From: an uncultured Oligoflexales bacterium
GTDB taxonomy: Bacteria > Bdellovibrionota_B > Oligoflexia > Oligoflexales > JAPPIL01
Direction of reading: 5' to 3'
Length of the DNA: 64,000 nucleotides
Assembly (NCBI GenBank): GCA_958296095.1
Contig: OY282434.1
Span: 682,001-746,000, forward strand
Every line of letters starts with the position of its first letter. Within the stretch, counting starts at the first letter, position 1. The position numbers and the translations under genes are program-made. The notes under the pieces are model-generated. The model searched no databases. It was given only the letters and a program-made list of their open reading frames with translations, and was not told the DNA's origin. Below are positions 44,981-52,321 of this stretch, one piece after another.

Positions 44981-45901
44981 GTGGAAAGCACTTCAGAACA
45001 GATGCAAAACGGCGGCACACTACCTATGGTCGTCTGGTTACGTGGCGACGAGGAGGACTTTACCCTCTCCGCCGAAGACGTGATGGCGGCACTGGACATC
45101 AAACGATCGCGGTTAACACAAATATCAGGACGTGAACTGCGTGTCGGTCGACGGCGCGTCGATCGTTACCTGAAACCATTCTATCGCCCCACGGATGTGT
45201 ACTCCTACCAAGAACGCACCCGCGCCGCACTCACCCGTCAACGCTCGGCCGCAGCAGTTAATTCAGTCGCCGATGACATCGAAACTCGCCACAAAACACA
45301 GTTACAAGCCGCGACCGCACAGCTGAGTGCAGTAGTTGCCGATACCAGCCAAGCCTTGCAGAAAAGATTCAGCGCCCTGCTGCTTGCCACCCAAAGCAAA
45401 ACAAAATTGACTGTGACCGAGGATAGTTTTTTGCAAACACAGAAAATTTTGCGCAGCCTGGAAAACTTATCCCGCGGTGGGCGCATATTGCTGGCTGAGT
45501 TGGCGCAGCAGGCTACGGTGTTGCACGACCATGCGGTGCAGCAGTTACAGGATGTTTTGCGCGCCCAGCACGAACAGCAGCAGCAGGTGCTGGAGACTTT
45601 ACAGCATAGCACCACGACACAGCTGGGGGAAGTTGCGGCTCGCGATGCCACCCACACCGCACAATTGCTTGCCTTGCAGCAGGGCAGTGATAGCATCGTG
45701 CAGCAACTTCATGCCATTACCACCCGACAGGAGAGCGAGTTGCAGGTCTTGCGAGAGTCGCTAAGCGAAAAGCTCAGCGAGCTAGAGCAGCGGGTTGCGT
45801 CCATCATTGCCCAAGAGATGACGGCATTGCGCACCGCGATGACCGCCGAGCACCAAGCCGCAATACCGCCCGTGCTTGCCTGGGCTTCGCTATCGCCCTG
45901 A
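44981..45901 (+). CDS. HTH plus coiled-coil protein, unknown function
   Basis: About 306 residues. The N-terminal part (LSAEDVMAALDIKRSRLTQISGRELRVGRRRVDRYLKPFY) looks like a helix-turn-helix of the excisionase/MerR-like type. From about residue 80 the protein is one long Gln/Leu/Ala-rich coiled coil to the end. The start is uncertain: GTG 44981 or ATG 45002; codons before this overlap lptF/G in another frame. A DNA-binding protein with a rod-like oligomerisation domain is a fair reading, but no family is recognised. Confidence 0.6.
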   Translation: MESTSEQMQNGGTLPMVVWLRGDEEDFTLSAEDVMAALDIKRSRLTQISGRELRVGRRRVDRYLKPFYRPTDVYSYQERTRAALTRQRSAAAVNSVADDIETRHKTQLQAATAQLSAVVADTSQALQKRFSALLLATQSKTKLTVTEDSFLQTQKILRSLENLSRGGRILLAELAQQATVLHDHAVQQLQDVLRAQHEQQQQVLETLQHSTTTQLGEVAARDATHTAQLLALQQGSDSIVQQLHAITTRQESELQVLRESLSEKLSELEQRVASIIAQEMTALRTAMTAEHQAAIPPVLAWASLSP

Positions 45902-45907
45902 TGTTCC

Positions 45908-47173
45908 TTACTGTAGAATGCAGCCCGCACAGGCGCGATTGTGCCCACGTGAATCACAACCACTGCCTGCACCAAACGCGGCCGCGATGTCTTCGGCAAT
46001 GCCCCATACTCTAGCCTGCGCGGCCAGTTGTCTTGCGGTCACGAGAGGAACGCTACCGTTAGTCCCAGCTCCTGCACGCAACGCACTGTAGCTGATACTG
46101 CTGCCAGGGCCATCGGGGAACTGCACCCCGACAGTGAAGAAAGTCTCCTCGCTGTAAGGGTCATTGCTATACATGCTGCTAAATCCCCAAATGTTCTCTG
46201 CCTGCGCATCGCTAAGCATAAAATGGAAACTGAAACGCCCGTTACTGCCGCCATCAGTATCGAACAGGAGGGAAAGACATCCCTCGCCAATCCTACCGTC
46301 TCTGCTGACCTGCTTGATGTGCACCACTGGCGCTCTAGGCTCATCGTCATTGTTCGTGCCGATGACTGCCTGCATCAGGTATCTCCTTGTCGCCCCTGCA
46401 GGTGGAAGAAACGAGTCTTTGCTCAGCAGAATATTGCTGTTGTCGAGAGCGTAGAATATTTGCTCACTGTCATCATCGTTCCCAGTATTGCCGCCAGTGC
46501 CAGTATTGCCGCCAGTGCCAGTATTAGTGCCAGTGTTGCCACCAGTGCCAGTGTTGCCGCCAGTGCCAGTATTGCCACCAGTGCCAGTAGTGCCGCCAGT
46601 GCCAGTAGTGCCGCCAGTGCCAGTATTGCCACCAGTGCCAGTAGTGCCGCCAGTGCCAGTGTTGCCGCCAGTGCCAGTGTTGCCGCCAGTCTCCTCTTCG
46701 CCAGTCAGTCGTTCCCAATCAGCTGCGTTCAGCTGCGCAAGTTTTGTGCCCACGAAAGTCAGGCTGGTATCGACCGCGGGAACGAAAGTCATGTTGCCAC
46801 AGCAACCATCAACCGCGCCGCCACTCTGTCTCAACTCTCCCGTATACGCACCTCCTGCCCCACCGCTCGATGTGCCCTGAAAAGAAAGACCGCAACCGTG
46901 ACTGCTCAGCACAGCTTCCTCGACCGCATGATCTTCTGCTTCGGTGGACAGGTCTTTCACCCGCAATACCGCAGGAAGACCATTGCGCAACGCAACCCGC
47001 ACTGCTACTTCTACATCCTCATATTCTGCGTGGCTAAAACGGTAGCGGGCATAGAAATAATTCTCATCCCCACCACTCTGCTTTTCAACCGCAGCAAATT
47101 TGCCCTGTGACGCATCGTCTGTTCGACGTTCCCCGCAGGCAATTGCCCCCAGCAGTAGCAAAAACAATTTCAT
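45908..47173 (-). CDS. Predicted lipoprotein with Gly/Thr/Asn repeat linker
   Basis: A 421-residue lipoprotein (MKLFLLLLGAIAC). An N-terminal domain with cysteines is followed by a spacer of about 70 residues made of TGTGGN/TGTGGT hexads, then a second domain (from about IFYALDNSN) and a cysteine-rich end. The hexad spacer is encoded by 18-bp tandem repeats and probably acts as a flexible stalk. Start ATG 47173 after GGGGGGAAG. It converges on the HTH gene. No family recognised. Confidence 0.75.
   Translation of the reverse strand: MKLFLLLLGAIACGERRTDDASQGKFAAVEKQSGGDENYFYARYRFSHAEYEDVEVAVRVALRNGLPAVLRVKDLSTEAEDHAVEEAVLSSHGCGLSFQGTSSGGAGGAYTGELRQSGGAVDGCCGNMTFVPAVDTSLTFVGTKLAQLNAADWERLTGEEETGGNTGTGGNTGTGGTTGTGGNTGTGGTTGTGGTTGTGGNTGTGGNTGTGGNTGTNTGTGGNTGTGGNTGNDDDSEQIFYALDNSNILLSKDSFLPPAGATRRYLMQAVIGTNNDDEPRAPVVHIKQVSRDGRIGEGCLSLLFDTDGGSNGRFSFHFMLSDAQAENIWGFSSMYSNDPYSEETFFTVGVQFPDGPGSSISYSALRAGAGTNGSVPLVTARQLAAQARVWGIAEDIAAAFGAGSGCDSRGHNRACAGCILQ
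46484..46692 (-). repeat. 18-bp minisatellite within the lipoprotein gene
   Basis: About eleven 18-bp units (on the plus strand ATTGCCGCCAGTGCCAGT and close variants) coding for TGTGG(N/T), with one shortened unit. Copy number changes would stay in frame. Confidence 0.88.
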
Positions 47174-47307
47174 CTTGCTTCCCCCCATTTTTAAATACTC
47201 CAAAATTAATTTCGTCTATTTTAACTATTTCTATAGCTGTCTCTAATTTTTTTTGTTCCAACTTCTTCAGTTGCAGGCGAAGATTTTCGGGGATTACTGC
47301 TTTTATT
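47174..47307 (-). other. Gap between aroC and lipoprotein with an unassigned open frame
   Basis: On the minus strand a frame without an ATG reads NKIKAVIPENLRLQLKKLEQKKLE and continues in protein-like fashion into the lipoprotein gene. It could be a decayed small gene; no start codon with a ribosome site is visible. The gap is otherwise A-rich on this strand. Confidence 0.3.
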
Positions 47308-48411
47308 TTATTTTTTTAAATTTTTACCAAAGTAGCTGCGATGGAGCAGGAGGTTGTCAGCAAGCACTAGTGCGGTCATGGCGGCAACGATGGGCACGGC
47401 ACGGGGCAGCACGCAGGGATCATGTCGTCCTTGCTGGGGCTGGTAGGTGATGGGCTGCTGGTCAGTGGTCAGCGTTTGTTGAGGCTTAAAAACGGTGGAG
47501 ACGGGCTTGAAGGCGGTGCGAAAGTAAATATCTGCACCGTTGCTGATGCCACCCTGCACACCACCAGAGTTGTTGCTGGCAGTGCGTACTTGCCCGTCTT
47601 GGCTGACGAAGGCATCGTTGTGCTGTGAGCCGTACAGGAACGTGCCGCGAAAGCCTGACCCCAGCTCGAAAGCTTTCGCCGCAGGCAAACTCAGCATGGC
47701 TTGAGCAAGCTGGGCATCGAGCTTGGCAAACACAGGTTCACCTAAACCGACAGGGCAGTTTTTAACCAGCGTGGTGATGCAACCTCCGACACTATCGCCC
47801 TCGTCACGCGCTTGTTCAATCACCGCCTGCATCGCCTCAGCCCGCTCAGGATCGGGACATCTAATCGGGTTGGTTTCAATCTGAGCCGCCGTCAGTTGCT
47901 GCATCTGCTGCATGGAAAAATCGCAGTCAATGTCCTTGACACGGTCGACCCAGGTAAGGACTTCCAGCTCAGGGGTAAATTTTTGCAACACCTGCGCTGC
48001 AACTGCACCCGCGGCAACCCGTGCGACTGTTTCTCTCGCACTGGCACGTCCGCCGCCACTGCGCGCCTTGATGCCATACTTGGCAAGGTAGGTGAAATCC
48101 GCGTGCGAAGGACGCAACACCGTGTCACAGTAATCCCCACGGCGCACATCAGTGTTGCGCACCAGCAACGCGATCGGTGTGCCTAGGGTAAGGCTGTCCT
48201 CGATACCTGACAGTATCTCGACTCGGTCTTTTTCTTGCCGCGGCGAGGTCAAGGCACTCTGCCCCGGTCGACGTTGATCGAGACAACGCTGCACCAGCTC
48301 AGGCGGCACTTCTATGCGTGGCGGGCAGCCGTCGATAACCGCCCCTACCGCGATGCCGTGTGATTCACCGAAGGTAGTGACGCGCAGCAGTCGGCCGAAA
48401 GTGTTGGACAT
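47308..48411 (-). CDS. aroC: Chorismate synthase
   Basis: Last step of the shikimate pathway: EPSP to chorismate with reduced FMN. Family signatures are complete: TTFGESHG near residue 12, DQRRPGQSALTSPRQEKD, FTYLAKYGIKARSGGGRASARET (about 105-127) and ASNNSGGVQGGISNG near residue 275. Length 367 residues, normal. It is divergent from the DAHP synthase gene at 48565, so first and last enzymes of the pathway share a 153-bp intergenic region that should contain both promoters. Confidence 0.95.
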   Translation of the reverse strand: MSNTFGRLLRVTTFGESHGIAVGAVIDGCPPRIEVPPELVQRCLDQRRPGQSALTSPRQEKDRVEILSGIEDSLTLGTPIALLVRNTDVRRGDYCDTVLRPSHADFTYLAKYGIKARSGGGRASARETVARVAAGAVAAQVLQKFTPELEVLTWVDRVKDIDCDFSMQQMQQLTAAQIETNPIRCPDPERAEAMQAVIEQARDEGDSVGGCITTLVKNCPVGLGEPVFAKLDAQLAQAMLSLPAAKAFELGSGFRGTFLYGSQHNDAFVSQDGQVRTASNNSGGVQGGISNGADIYFRTAFKPVSTVFKPQQTLTTDQQPITYQPQQGRHDPCVLPRAVPIVAAMTALVLADNLLLHRSYFGKNLKK

Positions 48412-48564
48412 GTGTGCCTCTGCACGAAAAGGGGCAAGAAACCGGACCGTAACATGTGGCTCAACCTACATCTGCTTCTCAACCCCTCGCTAAAAATGTT
48501 AGCACATAGCACGAGCCAGTGACAGCAACAAGAGCTAAGCTGCGCAGAATGACGAGGGACACCT

Positions 48565-49755
48565 ATGACAACCGCATGGCGCACCGATTCGTGGCAACGC
48601 TATCGTGCCCAGCAGCAGCCAGACTACAGAGACCAAGCACATCTCGCGGCGGTGTTGCGGCAGATTACCCAACACCCAACCCTCGTCACGTTCGCAGAAG
48701 TTATGCGTTTGCGAGAGCAGTTGCGGCAAGTTTTTATGGGGCAAGCCTTCATCTTGCAAGGCGGTGACTGTGCTGAACGCTTCGCCGATTGCACCCCGCA
48801 AAAAGTCAGCACACGCCTGCAGCTTATGCAGCAGATGGCTGCACTTATTCGCACCCCAGCCAACATCAAGGTGCTCCATATCGCGCGCATGGCGGGACAG
48901 TATGCCAAGCCACGCACGCATGCCTTCGAAACTATTGCTGGCCAACGCATGCACACCTTTCGCGGCGACAACATCAATTCCTTCACGCCCGAACCCCAAC
49001 AACGCGAGCCCAACCCGCAACGGCTTGAGCAGGGTTACCGCTGTGCGGCGACAACGCTAAAGCATCTGCGCAACCTGTGGTCACCTACACACGGCGATTT
49101 TTTTACCGCCCATGAAGGACTGCTGCTCGCGTACGAACAAGCGTTGACCACAGCCGCTGAGAGACACTGGTATAATCACGGCGCACACCTGCTATGGATT
49201 GGCAACCGCACCGCGCAGGCTGAGCAAGCACACGTTGAATATCTGCGCGGGATCAGCAATGCCATCGGCGTTAAAATCGGCCCCACTGCCGATCCACAAG
49301 AGATCGTCGCCATTGTCCGCATTCTCAATCCTGACAATGCCTGCAATCGCGTCGTGCTCATCGCCCGTTTTGGCTGTGAAAAAGTGCAAGCACTACTGCC
49401 ACGTTTCATCATGGCGATGCAGCAAGCAGCACTTAACGTCATCTGGACTGTCGATCCCATGCATGGCAATACCTTTTATACGGCACACGATGTAAAAACA
49501 CGCCACCTGCACCATGTCGCCGCAGAAATACAGCACAGCTTCGCGCTTCACCGCAGATACGGCAGCAGACTGGGCGGGGTGCATCTTGAATTGAGCGACG
49601 ACAACATCACTGAATGCCTCGGCGGGCAAGACAACCTGCAGACAAGCGATCTCAGCCGCGCTTACCACACTGCCTGCGACCCACGCCTCAACCGCAACCA
49701 AAGCCTGGAGATTGCCAAGCTAGTGGGTGAATTACTCGCCGTGCCAGGTGATTAA
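48565..49755 (+). CDS. 3-deoxy-7-phosphoheptulonate (DAHP) synthase, class II
   Basis: Condenses PEP and erythrose-4-phosphate, the first step of the shikimate pathway. The class II (plant/mycobacterial-like) type is clear from QPDYRD near the start, FILQGGDCAERFADC, RMAGQYAKPRT, GDNINSF, SPTHGDFFTAHEGLLLAYE, GVKIGPTADPQEI, WTVDPMHGN and GGVHLELSDDNITECLGG. The 396 residues make it shorter than most class II enzymes (about 450), mainly by a short N-terminus, which may affect feedback control. Divergent from aroC. Confidence 0.94.
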   Translation: MTTAWRTDSWQRYRAQQQPDYRDQAHLAAVLRQITQHPTLVTFAEVMRLREQLRQVFMGQAFILQGGDCAERFADCTPQKVSTRLQLMQQMAALIRTPANIKVLHIARMAGQYAKPRTHAFETIAGQRMHTFRGDNINSFTPEPQQREPNPQRLEQGYRCAATTLKHLRNLWSPTHGDFFTAHEGLLLAYEQALTTAAERHWYNHGAHLLWIGNRTAQAEQAHVEYLRGISNAIGVKIGPTADPQEIVAIVRILNPDNACNRVVLIARFGCEKVQALLPRFIMAMQQAALNVIWTVDPMHGNTFYTAHDVKTRHLHHVAAEIQHSFALHRRYGSRLGGVHLELSDDNITECLGGQDNLQTSDLSRAYHTACDPRLNRNQSLEIAKLVGELLAVPGD

Positions 49756-49787
49756 AAACCACCGCTCGTCCTGATGCCAGTGCATCG

Positions 49788-50702
49788 CTAAAAACGAAAA
49801 TCACGCAGTTTGCTCACCTGTTTGGGCTGGCTTTTAGCGCTCAAGAGGCGAGGAATGATGAGGAGTTTATGCTCACGAGCGTATTGCGAAATAGTCTTTG
49901 CTCGTGTGCTGGCATCTGGTTTTAAGTTGGCATCGAAGTGGAAGGACAAGCTGCCATGCACGGGTTTATCGCGCACCAAGTTGTTCATCTGCTTGTCAGC
50001 AAAATTGAACTGCTTAAATTCTTCCAGCCGCTTGACAAAGGCATCGACATCTCTGCGTCTCAGGGTCGTCTTAGTTTCAACAATAAAGACGCGCTTGTTG
50101 GTAATGACAACGGCATCCAGCTCAAAGAGCTTACCTCTGCGATCTTTGGAAAGACTGAATTCAACGTTGCGGGCAATTTTTTTTACCTGCTCGCCCCCGT
50201 AAAGATCAGTAATAATTCGGGGCAAGGCCAGCATGGTATCGTTCTCAAGGGCAAAACCGTTGATATTTTCCTGCCTGCCCCCGTTCTTCCGAACATCATC
50301 GCGATGACCTTCGTATTCTTTGCGCAGCACCGCAAGTTCTTCATGCAATTTTGCCAGCTCATCAGCCAGACGCTGTTGCGATTGCTGCAAGACATCGAGA
50401 GCCTCATCATCAACCCGTGACGGAATAACAGCCTCAACCTGTGACGGAGTAACAGCCTTCGCTTGTTCAGGGGCGATGATACGCACACACAGCTTGCGCA
50501 CCTTCGCCACCAGCAGACAGCTGACCACCAACGCGCCGCTGACGACCAGTGCCCCCTGCCCGACACGCTCTTGCCAGCGGGTCGGTGGGCTTGCTTCGGG
50601 CGCAGATTCCTCGTTAGCATGCAGCCGTGCTACAGGGTCAGGCAGGCCACAGCTGTTGAGCAACAGAGCCGCAACCACCATACAACAACAGGTGAGGTTC
50701 AC
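49788..50702 (-). CDS. Predicted lipoprotein/membrane protein with a PD-(D/E)XK nuclease-like domain
   Basis: A 304-residue protein starting with a hydrophobic segment and lipobox (VVAALLLNSCGL), then a membrane helix (about 50-66, GALVVSGALVVSCLLVA) and a coiled coil (QQRLADELAKLHEELAVLRKEYEG). A C-terminal domain matches the nuclease-fold core D...ETK (D196 in ELDAVV; E209 and K211 in VFIVETKTTL, followed by DVDAFVKRLEEF), as in DUF3782-type proteins. A nuclease fold behind a lipid anchor is odd; the lipobox may be fortuitous and the protein a simple membrane anchor facing the cytoplasm. Start GTG 50702 uncertain. Confidence 0.6.
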   Translation of the reverse strand: MNLTCCCMVVAALLLNSCGLPDPVARLHANEESAPEASPPTRWQERVGQGALVVSGALVVSCLLVAKVRKLCVRIIAPEQAKAVTPSQVEAVIPSRVDDEALDVLQQSQQRLADELAKLHEELAVLRKEYEGHRDDVRKNGGRQENINGFALENDTMLALPRIITDLYGGEQVKKIARNVEFSLSKDRRGKLFELDAVVITNKRVFIVETKTTLRRRDVDAFVKRLEEFKQFNFADKQMNNLVRDKPVHGSLSFHFDANLKPDASTRAKTISQYAREHKLLIIPRLLSAKSQPKQVSKLRDFRF

Positions 50703-50827
50703 AAAAAAACCAGAAAATGTAATGCGCTAAGGGAGTCAGCGTATAGATCAACGCCGCCTGTTGGTCAACTGTTTTTTGTCGTCGGGGTGGGTTTCTTCTC
50801 GTTGCCTCCGCCAGGGCGACACGAGCA

Positions 50828-50859
50828 GCAGCGGTCCTGACACAGATCGGGACCGCTGC
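50828..50859 (-). terminator. Hairpin downstream of the 50870 lipoprotein gene
   Basis: A perfect 10-bp stem GCAGCGGTCC/GGACCGCTGC with a 12-base loop, 11 bases past the minus-strand stop codon. No U-run follows, so it is a terminator-like or mRNA-protecting hairpin rather than a classic intrinsic terminator. Confidence 0.45.
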
Positions 50860-50869
50860 ACAATGTTAG

Positions 50870-51673
50870 CTAGAAACTCTCCACTTTCATCATCTCTCTA
50901 AGTTTATCCTCAATTTTTTCCTTGGTCTGACGTGCCTTATCCCTGAGTTTATTCCTAAGTATCTCTGATGGCAGCGTCATTAACGCTAACACCCGCTTTA
51001 TCCATGCTCGTTCTTCTTCAAGCTTACTTATCTCCTCGTATGAACCATCGTAGGTGATGCTCTTCGGCAGGGCAAGCAGCTGAGCTCTGTTCTTCGGCTC
51101 TTCGTCAAGGTTATCCCCGTAAGTTTCGTGCGTAAGGGAGATCTCATAGCCACGGTCGTAGGCAATCTCTAGCATGACATGCCCCTCACGTGCCGCCGCT
51201 TGCTCTTCATCACTGCGTAATGCTGTTACTTCGTATTTCGCACCGTCCGGTATAGCCTGCACAACAGGCGAGGAACTCGGACCACCCCTCTTAGCACGCC
51301 AAGAGAAGTTAATCGTGCGGCCGTCGCTTAAATGGGCGCTGTAGGTGAAGAAATTGCTGCGGTCGTAGCAGCCGATCGTCATGGCAGGACACAAGCTTAA
51401 GTGAAATCCCGACAGGGAATACACATACGTGCCATCCTGGCCAGAACTGTCGCTCCAACTGCCAGTGCCGTGAACAGTGGGCAGGGGATGCTTCGTGGTA
51501 AGCAGTTTGTCCTTGAGGATGTCCACCCAGTTCGGTCGCGGCTGCATCCCACACCCCAACGCGGATCCTCGCACAGACTCACCCTCGCCTCTGGCAGGAG
51601 GCTTTAGCAAGCACCCCCAAGCGGGCAACGTCCATGCCCCCAACAATCCAGCCGTCAAAAGCATCTTAAACAT
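50870..51673 (-). CDS. Predicted secreted lipoprotein, unknown function
   Basis: A 267-residue protein with signal MFKMLLTAGLLGAWTLPAWGC (lipobox Cys21). The middle domain has paired cysteines (ALGCGM, LSLCPAMTIGCY) and beta-rich text; the C-terminal 65 residues are helical and highly charged (LRDKARQTKEKIEDKLREMMK). Good ribosome site AAAGGAGG before ATG 51673. No family recognised. Its upstream side is a repeat block shared with the divergent gene at 52322. Confidence 0.7.
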   Translation of the reverse strand: MFKMLLTAGLLGAWTLPAWGCLLKPPARGEGESVRGSALGCGMQPRPNWVDILKDKLLTTKHPLPTVHGTGSWSDSSGQDGTYVYSLSGFHLSLCPAMTIGCYDRSNFFTYSAHLSDGRTINFSWRAKRGGPSSSPVVQAIPDGAKYEVTALRSDEEQAAAREGHVMLEIAYDRGYEISLTHETYGDNLDEEPKNRAQLLALPKSITYDGSYEEISKLEEERAWIKRVLALMTLPSEILRNKLRDKARQTKEKIEDKLREMMKVESF

Positions 51674-52321
51674 GATAACCTCCTTTAATAAAATAAAAAC
51701 AACGCCATCCTTTACACAACAAAAACCTGACGTTTGTCAAGCATAATAAATTAAAATTTTAATGCAGACGGGAGCAATCCACCGCCGTGCCCTTCATGAA
51801 GCTCTCGGTAGGCAAGAGGTGGGGGTAACCGCTGAGAGACTTGGGGCAAGGACACCACTTAGCACAAGTCTCCGTTGTCTTGGCAGGGAGCAGTGGAGCT
51901 AGCAAGCGGCAAAAAAGCCGATCAGCGAGAAACTCTCCCCTGAGATAGGTGCAAGCACATACTCTTGTCTGAAAGCATAACCTAACGGCAATATGGCAGT
52001 ATTTGTGGTCGAGTTTTCGCACGGTCTCGCTCTGCCGTTCATAAAGCCCTCGGTAGACAAGCCTGAACGCAATAGCCGAGAAGTCTGAGGGCAGGCAGAG
52101 AGGGCGCGCAGAGTGGCCTGAGAACATGCAGCGAGCTAGGAAGCGAGCGATACAAAAAGCAGCGTAGCGAGCGAAGCGAGCTAGGAAGCGAGCGTTACAA
52201 AAAAGCCGCAGCGCAGCACAGCGCAGCGTAGCGCAGCGCAGCGCAGCGCAGAAAAACATTAAAGAAAAAATCTAGCTAGCCGACACGCAGGACGTGTGGT
52301 TTCGTGATGGGAGGGTGTACT
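51674..52321 (-). repeat. Dispersed repeat block between divergent lipoprotein genes
   Basis: 51674-51770 is AT-rich unique DNA and should hold the promoter of the minus-strand gene. About 51780-52060 is one or two structured elements on the minus strand, nearly the same as the copy at 14297-14460. 52080-52255 is GCGAGC-rich, with a pure GCGCA-type run (GCAGCGCAGCGTAGCGCAGC). The last 60 bases are unique, ending in GGGAGGG before the GTG at 52322. Confidence 0.82.

Noticed and set aside
46028-47110. 360-codon plus-strand open frame opposite the lipoprotein at 45908
   Set aside because: Low-complexity antisense reading of the 18-bp minisatellite; the minus strand has the signal peptide, lipobox and ribosome site.
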